Origin: an uncultured Pseudomonadota bacterium
Lineage (GTDB): Bacteria > Pseudomonadota > Gammaproteobacteria > Burkholderiales > CAIKXV01
Reading direction: 5' to 3'
Length of the DNA stretch: 40,281 bases
Assembly: GCA_903831455.1 (NCBI GenBank)
Contig: CAIKXV010000224.1
Coordinates: 1-40,281 of the forward strand
The position numbers and the translations under genes were made by a program. The notes under the pieces were generated by a model. That model was given only the letters and a program-made list of their open reading frames with translations, had not been told where the DNA came from and ran no database searches. Position 1 is the first letter of the stretch. Every line of letters starts with the position of its first letter. Shown here one piece after another: positions 16,773-24,207 of this stretch.

Positions 16773-17084
16773 TCAGAACAGGGGTTCCTGCTCGGAGAGG
16801 GCCTCGTCGAGCGAGGCGTTCAGCGAACCGACCCTGCGCCGCAGTTCGGACACATCCACCGCGCCCGCCACGCGCGTGGTGAGGTGTTCGTGCGCGATGT
16901 TGAGCGCGGCCATGATCGCGACCCGCTCGGTGCCCATCACCTTGGCGCCGTCGCGGATCTCGCGCATCTTGCCGTCGAGGAAGGCGACGGCCTCGAGCAG
17001 GGCCTCCTCCTGGTCGGGTGGGCAGGCGACGCGGAACCCGCGGCCCATGATCGTGACTTCGAGTGCCTTCGCTTCGGAGGGCAT
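16773..17084 (-). CDS. zapA: Cell division protein ZapA
   Basis: 103 residues, normal length for ZapA, starting at the ATG at 17082-17084. It reads VTIMGRGFRVACPPDQEEALLEAVAFLD, followed by KMREIRDGAKVMGTERVAIMAALNIAHEHL, the family core (two strands plus helix), and then a coiled-coil C-terminus. ZapA is a cytoplasmic protein that cross-links FtsZ filaments at the Z-ring. It lies 29 bp downstream of the ZapB-like gene and is followed after 10 bp by 6S RNA, the usual order in betaproteobacteria. Confidence 0.95.
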   Translation of the reverse strand: MPSEAKALEVTIMGRGFRVACPPDQEEALLEAVAFLDGKMREIRDGAKVMGTERVAIMAALNIAHEHLTTRVAGAVDVSELRRRVGSLNASLDEALSEQEPLF

Positions 17085-17113
17085 GACGTGACTCCGTCCG
17101 GTGCAGGTCCGGG

Positions 17114-17329
17114 TCAGGGACCCGTGGCGGTGGACGCGTCGCCCTGGGCCTCGGCCAGCAGCGATTCGACGCGCGCGCGCGCAGCCGCGACCTTCTCCGC
17201 GAGCTGCTTGTTCTCGTTCTGGGCGGCAACCAGTTGCTGGCGCAGGCGGTTGTTGTCCTCGCGCAGCCGACGACTGAGCGTGACGAGCCGGCCGACCCTG
17301 TCCTCGAGGCCCTTGAGATCCAGATCCAT
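17114..17329 (-). CDS. ZapB-like coiled-coil cell division protein
   Basis: 71 residues, ATG at 17327-17329. One continuous coiled coil: LEDRVGRLVTLSRRLREDN, then NRLRQQLVAAQNENKQLAEK and ARARVESLLAEAQ, with Leu/Val heptads. This is the short ZapB-like family always found just upstream of zapA in this group, thought to work with ZapA at the Z-ring. No Shine-Dalgarno is seen before the ATG, and the -10 box of a good promoter ends only 6 bp upstream, so the mRNA may be leaderless. Confidence 0.85.
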   Translation of the reverse strand: MDLDLKGLEDRVGRLVTLSRRLREDNNRLRQQLVAAQNENKQLAEKVAAARARVESLLAEAQGDASTATGP

Positions 17330-17335
17330 CGCGCG

Positions 17336-17365
17336 ACTATAGAAGAATCGCCCGTCAAGCGTCAA
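17336..17365 (-). promoter_or_regulatory. Sigma-70 promoter of the zapB-zapA-ssrS operon
   Basis: On the minus strand TTGACG (17365-17360) and TATAGT (17341-17336) are separated by 18 bases, each five of six to consensus: the best promoter in the window. The expected start is at 17328-17330, coinciding with the A of the zapB ATG. Confidence 0.65.
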
Positions 17366-17425
17366 AAAGCCGATGCCTCCGGGGGCGAGGATCGACCGCC
17401 CGCGGTGCCCATCCGCCGCCCGACG

Positions 17426-17431
17426 TATACT
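17426..17431 (+). promoter_or_regulatory. -10 box for the cobalamin riboswitch transcript
   Basis: TATACT (five of six) placed so that transcription would start near 17438, just before the riboswitch. A good -35 is not visible at 17 bp spacing, so confidence is limited. Confidence 0.4.
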
Positions 17432-17439
17432 GCCCGGGC

Positions 17440-17632
17440 GACCCGGGTGCGCGGCTGGACGGTCCGGCGGCGTTAAACGGGAAACCGGTGGAGGACGCGT
17501 CCCGGTCGGGACGGGGTTCAGGCCGGTGCTGCCCCCGCAACGGTAGGCGAGAGCGGGTGCGCCCTGAAGCCACTGTGGGATGACCATGGGAAGGCGGCGC
17601 ATCAAGTCTCGCGAGCCCGGAGACCGGCCCGA
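17440..17632 (+). promoter_or_regulatory. Cobalamin (B12) riboswitch
   Basis: Contains the class-defining blocks in order: GTTAAACGGGAAACCGGTG (from 17472), the B12 box GGTGCTGCCCCCGCAACGGT (from 17525), CACTGTGGGATGACCATGGG with GAAGGCG (17571-17596), and GCGAGCCCGGAGACCGGCC (17611-17629). It binds adenosylcobalamin and normally represses the gene behind it. The next plus-strand gene is a BtuB-like receptor, the classical target. The boundaries are approximate. Confidence 0.95.
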
Positions 17633-17825
17633 GTCGCAGACCGGAACGCCACGCGGCCGTCGAAGGCCGCGGCGAACCGGTCGGCGACGGCGGACAGGCG
17701 TTGGTTTGCGGTCGCGCGCGTACCGGGCAGAGGAGTCCCGGTCGGGTGTGCCGCAGCGGGTTGCCGCTCCGTCGGCGTCGGCACCACGGCGTGCGGAGGG
17801 CGCGCCCAGCCCGGAGAACCCCACC

Positions 17826-20096
17826 ATGACGCCCCTCGTCCCGCCCGAGCGAGTCGACGCGCGCTCGCGCGCGTGCAAACGCTTCCCTGCGTGTGCGACA
17901 CCTGAAGGTCCGTGCAGCGCGGATCGGTCCCGTTTGCCGCACCGACCGCCCCTGCACCCCCTGCAGCGGCACGCGCAGCATCATCCGCAACATCCGCCAC
18001 GACACCCGCCGCAGCAGCAACCGCAACAACACGCGCATCCGCGACAGCAACCTCCAGTTCCACCGCAAGAGCGACCGCAAGCGCAAGCGCAACTGCAATC
18101 GCAGTCGCAGTCGCACGCGCAAGCGCAAGCGCAGTGCCGTCTGCGCACGCGACCGTCGCAACCCGTCCCGGCTGCGGCGATACGCGCACTCGCAAGGCAC
18201 CGGGTGCTCGTGTTCCTGCTGTCGGTACTGGTCGCGCTGGCCCCGGCGCTGGCACGGGCACAAGCCGGCCCGGGCGCAACGCTCGCGCAGGCGGCCTCGG
18301 GCGATTCCGCATCGGCGAGCACGGGCGCTTCGCGTCCACGCTCGGTCGCGCTGCCCGAGGTGGTGGTGACCGCCGCCCGCGATCCGCAGCCGCTCGACTC
18401 CAGCGTGCGTCCGGTGCAGGTGATCGGACCCGCGGAGATCGAGCGCGCGGGCGCGCAGAGCCTCGTCGAGCTGCTCGGATCGCAGGGACTTGCCGATGTC
18501 ACGGCCAACGGCGGGCGCGGTCAACCGGCCGCGGTGCGCCTCCGCGGCGCGGAGAGCCGGCACACGCTGCTGCTGATCGACGGGGTCCGCGTGGACTCGG
18601 CGACGGCCGGCCTGGCCGCGTTCGAGCACCTGCCGCTGGAGCAGATCGATCGCATCGAGGTGCTGCGCGGTCCGGCCAGCGGCCTGTACGGCTCGGATGC
18701 GATCGGCGGCGTGGTGCAGGTCTTCACCCGCGGTGGCCAGGGCAGCGGTGGTGCACGCGCCGCGGCAGGCTACGGCAGCTACGGCACCCGCACGCTCTCG
18801 GCGAGTCTCGGAGGCGATGACGGCCAGACCGATGCGCGGCTCGCGGTCGGCCACACCGCGACCCGAGGTTTTTCGGCGACGCGTCCGAGCATCCCGTTCG
18901 GGCAGTACAACGCCGATGCCGACGGCGGACGCAATCTCAACGCGAGCGGCCGGCTGGTGCGCCGGTGGGCACCCGGCCAGGAGCTGGGGTTGAGCTTCTT
19001 CGCCGTCGACGCGGCGACCCGCTTCGATGCGGGGCCTGCGACCGACGATCGCAACCGGCAGTCGATCCTTGCGTTCGCCGCCCACAGCCGCAACCGGATC
19101 GGCGAGGGGTGGGAGAGCCTGCTTCGTGCCGGGCGCAGCAGCGACGACATCGACACCACCGGGGCGTTTCCGTCCGCATTCCGCACCACGCAGGACCAGC
19201 TCACCTGGCAGAACACCGTGCAGGTGCCGCTGGGACGGCTGATCGCCGGGGTCGATCATCTCGAGCAGCGCGTCTCGGCCACCGTCCCCTACGAGGTCGG
19301 CTCGCGGCGGACGCTGGGCGCCTTCGCGGGCCTGGCGGGCGAGGTGGGTGCCCACGCCTGGCAGATCAACCTGCGCCACGACGACAACAGCCAGTTCGGT
19401 GGACAGCCGACCGGGTCGCTCGCCTGGGCCTGGGCACCCGCGGCGTCGCTGCGCCTGCGCGCGGGTGCGGGCACCGCGTTCAAGGCACCCACCTTCAACG
19501 ATCTGTACTACCGGAGCGCGTTCTTCAACGGCAACCCGACCCTGCGACCGGAACGCTCGCGCAGTCGGGAGGTCGGCGCCGACTTGCGGATCGGTGCCCA
19601 GCGCATCTCGCTGACGGCGTTCGACAACGAGATCCGCGACCTGATCGTGATCGACCCGGTCACCTTCGGCACGGTCATCAACCTGCAGCGCACGCGCACC
19701 CGTGGCTTGGAACTGGGCTGGCGCGCAACGCTGGGCCCGGTGAGGCTGCGTGCCGAGGCGACGCTGCAGGATCCCCAGGACGCGGATACCGGCCGCCAGT
19801 TGCCGCGCCGGGCCCGTCAGTTCGGCGCGCTGGGGGCCAGCCTGCCTGCGGGACGGTGGCTGGCGGGGGTGGAGATCAGCGGCGCGGATGCCCGCTTCGA
19901 CCGGGCGGGCGAGCCTCCGGCGAACCGCATGGGCGGATTCGGCGTGGTCAACGCGACGCTGCGCTATGCGATCGATCGCAACTGGGCGGTGGACCTGCGC
20001 TGGGACAACGTGTTCGATCGCGACTACGAGCAGGTGCAGCACTACACCGTGCCGCGCAGCCAGCTGTTCGTCGCGCTGCGATGGCAGGCGCGATGA
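17826..20096 (+). CDS. btuB: BtuB-like TonB-dependent vitamin B12 receptor with unusual N-terminal extension
   Basis: From the signal-peptide core onward this is a full TonB-dependent outer-membrane receptor: hydrophobic VLVFLLSVLVALAPALARA, TonB box PEVVVTAAR, plug domain (IERAGAQSLVELL, VRLRGAESRHTLLLIDGVRV, IDRIEVLRGPASGLYGSDAIGG), then a beta-barrel with PTFNDLYY and NPTLRPERS, ending QLFVALRWQAR. From GTG 18204 it has about 630 residues, the normal BtuB size. The annotated ATG at 17826 (weak GGAG upstream) adds about 126 residues rich in His, Pro and Gln before the hydrophobic segment, which is atypical for an exported protein. No ATG lies nearer; GTG 18204 has a weak AAGG 6 nt upstream but gives a signal peptide without basic residues. 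It is controlled by the riboswitch upstream. The family is certain, the start is not. Confidence 0.85.
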   Translation: MTPLVPPERVDARSRACKRFPACATPEGPCSADRSRLPHRPPLHPLQRHAQHHPQHPPRHPPQQQPQQHAHPRQQPPVPPQERPQAQAQLQSQSQSHAQAQAQCRLRTRPSQPVPAAAIRALARHRVLVFLLSVLVALAPALARAQAGPGATLAQAASGDSASASTGASRPRSVALPEVVVTAARDPQPLDSSVRPVQVIGPAEIERAGAQSLVELLGSQGLADVTANGGRGQPAAVRLRGAESRHTLLLIDGVRVDSATAGLAAFEHLPLEQIDRIEVLRGPASGLYGSDAIGGVVQVFTRGGQGSGGARAAAGYGSYGTRTLSASLGGDDGQTDARLAVGHTATRGFSATRPSIPFGQYNADADGGRNLNASGRLVRRWAPGQELGLSFFAVDAATRFDAGPATDDRNRQSILAFAAHSRNRIGEGWESLLRAGRSSDDIDTTGAFPSAFRTTQDQLTWQNTVQVPLGRLIAGVDHLEQRVSATVPYEVGSRRTLGAFAGLAGEVGAHAWQINLRHDDNSQFGGQPTGSLAWAWAPAASLRLRAGAGTAFKAPTFNDLYYRSAFFNGNPTLRPERSRSREVGADLRIGAQRISLTAFDNEIRDLIVIDPVTFGTVINLQRTRTRGLELGWRATLGPVRLRAEATLQDPQDADTGRQLPRRARQFGALGASLPAGRWLAGVEISGADARFDRAGEPPANRMGGFGVVNATLRYAIDRNWAVDLRWDNVFDRDYEQVQHYTVPRSQLFVALRWQAR
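17935..18170 (+). repeat. Low-complexity CGC/CAA/GCA-type repeat block, open in several frames
   Basis: Imperfect short repeats built around CGCAAG, GCAACC, CGCAGT and similar words, for example CGCAAGCGCAAGCGCAA near 18075. Three plus-strand frames and at least two minus-strand frames lack stops throughout. In the btuB frame it reads His/Gln/Pro-rich; in the frame of 17893 it reads Arg/Lys/Ser/Asn-rich. Confidence 0.7.
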
Positions 20097-20247
20097 TCCG
20101 GACGGTACTGATCAACGGCGGGTGAGGCGCCCGCCGCGCGTCGGCGGCCGGGCCGGCGGGGGCCGGCGCGGACGGGCCCCTCGGGCATAATCGCGGGGTC
20201 GCGCCCCGCCGGGCGCCAACGGGGGGTGGTTCCGCTGCCCCCGCACC

Positions 20248-22038
20248 GTGTCCCGCCTGCCGGAAACCCCGCCTGTCGACAGCGTGGCCCTCTACCGTCG
20301 CCTGCTCGGCTTCGTGCGCCCCTACGCCGGCGTCTTCGCGGTCGCCGTGCTGGCGATGGTGGTCGTGGCCGCCACCGAGGCCGCGCTGCCGGCGATCATG
20401 AAGCCGATCCTCGACGGCACCTTCGTCGAGCGCGACCCGAAGTGGATCACGCTGATCCCGCTGCTGCTGATCGGGCTGTTCACGGTCCGCGGACTGGCGA
20501 CCTTCGCCGGCACCTACTGCACGCAGTACGTGGGCAGTCGCGTCGTGCTCGACCTGCGCCAGCGGATGTTCGACAACCTGGTTCGCCTGCCGGCCAGCTA
20601 CTACGAGCGGCACGCCAGCGGCAACCTGATCTCGCGCGTGACCTACGATGCCGCCCAGGTCACGACCGCGGCGACCGATGCGGTGACCATCATCGTCAAG
20701 GATGGCGTGAGCATCATCGCGCTGCTCGCAGTGCTGCTCTGGCTCGACTGGATGCTCACGCTGGTCGTGCTGGCCATGGCACCGCTGATTGCGTGGATCG
20801 TCAAGGCGGTCAGCCGCCGGTTGCGTGCGGCGAGCCTGTCGGCGCAGCGCACCATGGGCGACATCACCCACGTGCTGCAGGAGTCGATCGACAACCACAA
20901 GGTGGTGAAGGTCTTCGGGGGGCAGCAGGCCGAGCGGTCGCGCTTCTTCGAGGTGGCCAACCGGATGCGCCGGTTCACGATGAAGCAGGTGGTCGCGGCG
21001 GCGGCCAACGTGCCGGTGGTGCAGCTGATCGCCGCGCTGGCCGTGTCCTTCGTGGTCTACATCGCGGCCGAGCGGGCGATGCAGGACCGGACCACGGTCG
21101 GGGCGTTCGTCTCCTTCGTCACCGCGATGCTGCTGCTGACCTCGCCGCTCAAGCGGCTCACCAGCATCAACGAATACCTGCAGAAGGGGCTGGCCGCCGC
21201 GCAGACGGTCTTCGAGGTGATCGACACGCAGCCCGAGCCCGACGAGGGACGCGAGGACGCGGGTCGGCTGACCGGTGCGCTGGCCTTCGACGCGGTGTCC
21301 TTCCGCTACCCGGGCGCCGAGGAGGATCGGCCGCCCGCGCTGCAGTCGATCACCTTCGCGATGTCCCCCGGGGAGACCGTGGCGCTGGTGGGCTTGTCGG
21401 GGAGCGGCAAGACCACGCTCGCGAACCTGATCCCGCGGTTCCATGCGCCCTCTTCGGGTCGGCTGCTGTTCGACGGACGCGACGGAGCAGGCTTCACGCT
21501 GGCGAGCCTGCGGCGCAACGTCGCGCTGGTCAGCCAGGAGGTGACGCTGTTCAACGACACGATCGCCGCCAACATCGCCTACGGCGCGATGGCCGACGCA
21601 CCGCGGCAGGCGATCGAGGCGGCGGCGCGGGCGGCGGGCGCGCATGGCTTCATCATGGCGCTGCCGCACGGATACGACACCGAGGTCGGCGAGAACGGCC
21701 TGCGGCTGTCGGGCGGGCAGCGGCAGCGCCTGGCGATCGCGCGCGCCTTCCTCAAGAACGCCCCGATCCTCGTGCTCGACGAGGCGACCTCGGCGCTGGA
21801 CAACGAGTCCGAGCGACAGGTCCAGCGCGCGCTCGAGGAACTGATGCGCGGGCGCAGCACGCTGGTGATCGCGCACCGGCTCTCCACGATCGAGCGTGCC
21901 GATCGCATCCTCGTCCTCGAGCAGGGGCGCATCGTCGAATCCGGGACGCACGCGGAACTGCTCGCCCGCGAGGGGACGTACGCGCTGCTGCACCGGCAGC
22001 ATCCCGTGGGGGCCAGCGAGCCCTGGCCGGCGGGCTGA
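20248..22038 (+). CDS. msbA: Lipid A/LPS ABC transporter MsbA
   Basis: 596 residues from a GTG at 20248; there is no strong Shine-Dalgarno. The N-terminal transmembrane domain has about six spans (residues 20-320) with the coupling segment SYYERHASGNLISRVTYDA. The ATPase domain shows Walker A GLSGSGKTT (about 382-390), Q-loop SQEVTLFNDTIAANI, signature LSGGQRQRLAIARA (from about 487), Walker B ILVLDEATSALD (about 507-518) and the H-loop His in VIAHRLST. It is a homodimeric half-transporter that flips lipid A-core across the inner membrane. It faces the polysaccharide cluster convergently, consistent with LPS assembly. A CATAAT at 20186-20191 is a possible -10. Confidence 0.93.
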   Translation: MSRLPETPPVDSVALYRRLLGFVRPYAGVFAVAVLAMVVVAATEAALPAIMKPILDGTFVERDPKWITLIPLLLIGLFTVRGLATFAGTYCTQYVGSRVVLDLRQRMFDNLVRLPASYYERHASGNLISRVTYDAAQVTTAATDAVTIIVKDGVSIIALLAVLLWLDWMLTLVVLAMAPLIAWIVKAVSRRLRAASLSAQRTMGDITHVLQESIDNHKVVKVFGGQQAERSRFFEVANRMRRFTMKQVVAAAANVPVVQLIAALAVSFVVYIAAERAMQDRTTVGAFVSFVTAMLLLTSPLKRLTSINEYLQKGLAAAQTVFEVIDTQPEPDEGREDAGRLTGALAFDAVSFRYPGAEEDRPPALQSITFAMSPGETVALVGLSGSGKTTLANLIPRFHAPSSGRLLFDGRDGAGFTLASLRRNVALVSQEVTLFNDTIAANIAYGAMADAPRQAIEAAARAAGAHGFIMALPHGYDTEVGENGLRLSGGQRQRLAIARAFLKNAPILVLDEATSALDNESERQVQRALEELMRGRSTLVIAHRLSTIERADRILVLEQGRIVESGTHAELLAREGTYALLHRQHPVGASEPWPAG

Positions 22039-22161
22039 GACGCGACGCCCTCGTCCTGGCGGCCGGTATCGGCGACGCCGGGCTGGCCCTGCGCCCCGGA
22101 GGGATGCCGGACCGGGGTCCGTCCGAGGAGTGCCCGCGATCGGGCGTCGGGACCGTTCCGG

Positions 22162-23019
22162 TCAGTCTGCCGGTCGGCGTAGCCAGGCCAGCATGTCCTG
22201 GCCTCGGCCGCTCAGGTGGGCCAGCGGCGACAGGGCTTCGGTGACCCCCTTCGACAGCCGATAGAGCGGTGCGGAGACCTCGCCGCGCTCGAACCAGCGC
22301 ACGCCACGGGTATCGATGCGGACGACCTCGAAGCCCGTGCGCTCGGCGAGCACGCGGATCGACGCCGGGCTGAAGAAGCTCACGTGGCCGCCATGCGCGT
22401 CGATGTGCAGATAGTTCCAGCGCCCGCCCATCGCGGCGCAGGTCCAGCTGTGGGCATTGGCGGTGCCGATCAGCCATATCCCGCCGGGACGCAGGACATT
22501 GCGGATTTCGCGCGCGAGGGCCAGCGGATCGTCGAGATGTTCGATCACCTCGAACAGCGTGACGGCATCGAACTGTCCGGCCCCGTAGCCGGACTCACCC
22601 AGCGTCGCGGTACGAACGTCCAGGCCACGCGCGCGAGCGGTGGCCGCGGCCTCCGGGGCAGGCTCGACCCCGCGGGCGGGTACGCCCATGCGCACCGCCG
22701 AGGCCAGGAAGGCGCCGGTCGAGCAACCGACGTCGAGCAGGTCCAGTGCCAGGGGCGTGCGTCCCGCGAACGCGGCCAGTTGCTCGATGCGCCGACGGGC
22801 GACCTGGTCGCGCCGCGCCTGGGCGCCGGGCACGGGATCGGTGCCGGAGTCGGAGTTGAACTCCCGCATCGACTCCGCGTAGCGGGTGCGCGAGGCCTGG
22901 CTGACCCGCTGGCCGCACGCCGGACATTGCAGCAGCAGTCCCTCCGGCAGCCGGATCGTCGTGGGGGCCAGCGTGGTGTCGCAGCCGACGGGACAGCGGG
23001 AGATGAAGCGATCGTCCAT
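22162..23019 (-). CDS. Class I SAM-dependent methyltransferase with N-terminal Cys-rich segment
   Basis: 285 residues from the ATG at 23017-23019; a GTG at 23046 is an alternative. The N-terminus contains RCPVGCDTTL and LQCPACGQRV, two Cys pairs that probably bind zinc. Residues of about 90-200 are a Methyltransf_12-type fold: LLDVGCSTGAFL (SAM motif I), GVEPAPEAAATARARG (motif II), FDAVTLFEVIEHLDDP (motif IV) and LRPGGIWLIGTAN. This architecture is common among surface-polysaccharide methyltransferases that modify a sugar or the glycan end. It is the last gene of the minus-strand cluster, 105 bp after the GT9 gene. Confidence 0.8.
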   Translation of the reverse strand: MDDRFISRCPVGCDTTLAPTTIRLPEGLLLQCPACGQRVSQASRTRYAESMREFNSDSGTDPVPGAQARRDQVARRRIEQLAAFAGRTPLALDLLDVGCSTGAFLASAVRMGVPARGVEPAPEAAATARARGLDVRTATLGESGYGAGQFDAVTLFEVIEHLDDPLALAREIRNVLRPGGIWLIGTANAHSWTCAAMGGRWNYLHIDAHGGHVSFFSPASIRVLAERTGFEVVRIDTRGVRWFERGEVSAPLYRLSKGVTEALSPLAHLSGRGQDMLAWLRRPAD

Positions 23020-23124
23020 GGCCGGATCATGCCCCAAGCGCTCCACGACCGCAGGCGGACCTCGATTGCGCAGGGAGCCGTGCGCGGGCGCAGCCCTCCC
23101 CCGCCGGCCCGAACCCGAGCGCAG

Positions 23125-24207
23125 TCAGTCGCTTGCGGGCAGTCCGAGCAGTTCGCGCGCGGCGTCGATCGCCCGCGAGGCCGGCAGGGATTCCAGGCAG
23201 CGCGAGCCGCTGTCGATGTGCCGGTCACAGCCCTCCGCCAGGCAGGGCACGCCGGGCGCGCAGTCGGCCTCTCCCTGGATCAGCCAGACATTGCCCTGCC
23301 GCGCGCTGCCGACTCTCGACCACGGGCTGGCGTCGTCGGTCCAGTCGACCGGCCACGGACCCCACTTCACGGGATTGGACGGGCCGAAGAGCGCGATCGT
23401 GGGCACGCCGGCGGCGGCGGCCAGGTGCGTGGCGACCGTGTCCGGTCCGGCGTAGAGGCGGGCAAGGCCCAGCAGGCGCCCGAGTTGCGCGAGCGTGAGC
23501 CGGCCGCACAGGTTCAGCGTGTTCGCGGGCATGCGCTGCGCGAGCCAGTCTGCCTGCTCGCGCTCGCGGGCATCGGCCGACCCGGTCAGGACCGGGCGCA
23601 AGCCGGCGGCGTGCAGCCAGTGCGCGAAGTCGACCTGCGCGTCCGGGGACCACAACTTGTAGCGGAATCGCGGCGAGGGGTGGATCACCGCGAACGGATC
23701 GCGGCCGAGCTCGGCCTCGACCGGCGCGGGCAGGGGGGCCGAGGCGACGTGTACCCTGGCCACGCGACCGATCCCCAGCGCGTCGGCCAGTCGCAGCGAC
23801 TGGACGACCGAGTGGGTGTCGAGGTCGTCGAAAGGCACGGCGTGCCCGAGCAGCACGCGCTTCCAGCGCTGCTGCAGGCCCGGCGCCACGACACCCGCGG
23901 CCTGGCGTGCGGCGATCCGGGCGTACAGCGTCGATCGATCGCTGGGCACGGCCGAGAGCGCGACGTCGTAGCGCCCCGCTATTCGCGCGAGCAGTCGAAG
24001 GTGGTCGCGCAGGGCGGGTCGCTCGTCGATCGCGAGGATCTCGCCCAGGCCCGGCTGTCCCTCGAGGACCCCGCCGGTGCCCGCGAAGACCAGCGCGTCG
24101 ATGCGTGCCTGCGGCCACGCCGCGTGCAGGCTCGCCAGCAGCGGGGTCACGAGCAGCACGTCGCCGATGCGGCGTGGGGCGACCAGCAGCGCGCGGCGCG
24201 GACTCAT
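23125..24207 (-). CDS. GT9 (heptosyltransferase-family) glycosyltransferase
   Basis: 360 residues, ATG at 24205-24207. Typical GT9 features are APRRIGDVLLVTPLLASL at the N-terminus (acceptor lobe), HPSPRFRYKLW (donor-phosphate contact), LTGSADARE, NLCGRLTLAQLGRLL and YAGPDTVATHLAAAAGVPTIALFGPSNPVKWGP (split here into its family halves: GPDT..HLAAA and LFGP..P.KWGP). Members add heptose or related sugars from ADP-heptose to the LPS inner core at the cytoplasmic face. A C-terminal Cys-containing segment (CAPGVPCLAEGC) is also seen in several GT9 enzymes. It overlaps the preceding GT2 gene by 4 nt (ATGA). Confidence 0.88.
   Translation of the reverse strand: MSPRRALLVAPRRIGDVLLVTPLLASLHAAWPQARIDALVFAGTGGVLEGQPGLGEILAIDERPALRDHLRLLARIAGRYDVALSAVPSDRSTLYARIAARQAAGVVAPGLQQRWKRVLLGHAVPFDDLDTHSVVQSLRLADALGIGRVARVHVASAPLPAPVEAELGRDPFAVIHPSPRFRYKLWSPDAQVDFAHWLHAAGLRPVLTGSADAREREQADWLAQRMPANTLNLCGRLTLAQLGRLLGLARLYAGPDTVATHLAAAAGVPTIALFGPSNPVKWGPWPVDWTDDASPWSRVGSARQGNVWLIQGEADCAPGVPCLAEGCDRHIDSGSRCLESLPASRAIDAARELLGLPASD

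Noticed and set aside
17935-18170. CRISPR array
   Set aside because: The repeats are short imperfect words without regular spacers or constant repeat length.
17355-20042. Minus-strand 895-codon open frame opposite btuB
   Set aside because: Low-complexity Arg-rich product antisense to a clear TonB-dependent receptor; no conserved motifs.
20092-20124. Ten-codon ORF (MIRTVLINGG) overlapping the btuB stop by ATGA
   Set aside because: Too short, no Shine-Dalgarno of its own and no recognisable relative; most likely chance.
22132-22145. GCCCG-CGAT-CGGGC hairpin between convergent msbA and methyltransferase genes as terminator
   Set aside because: Only 5-bp arms and no T-run; expected by chance at this GC content.
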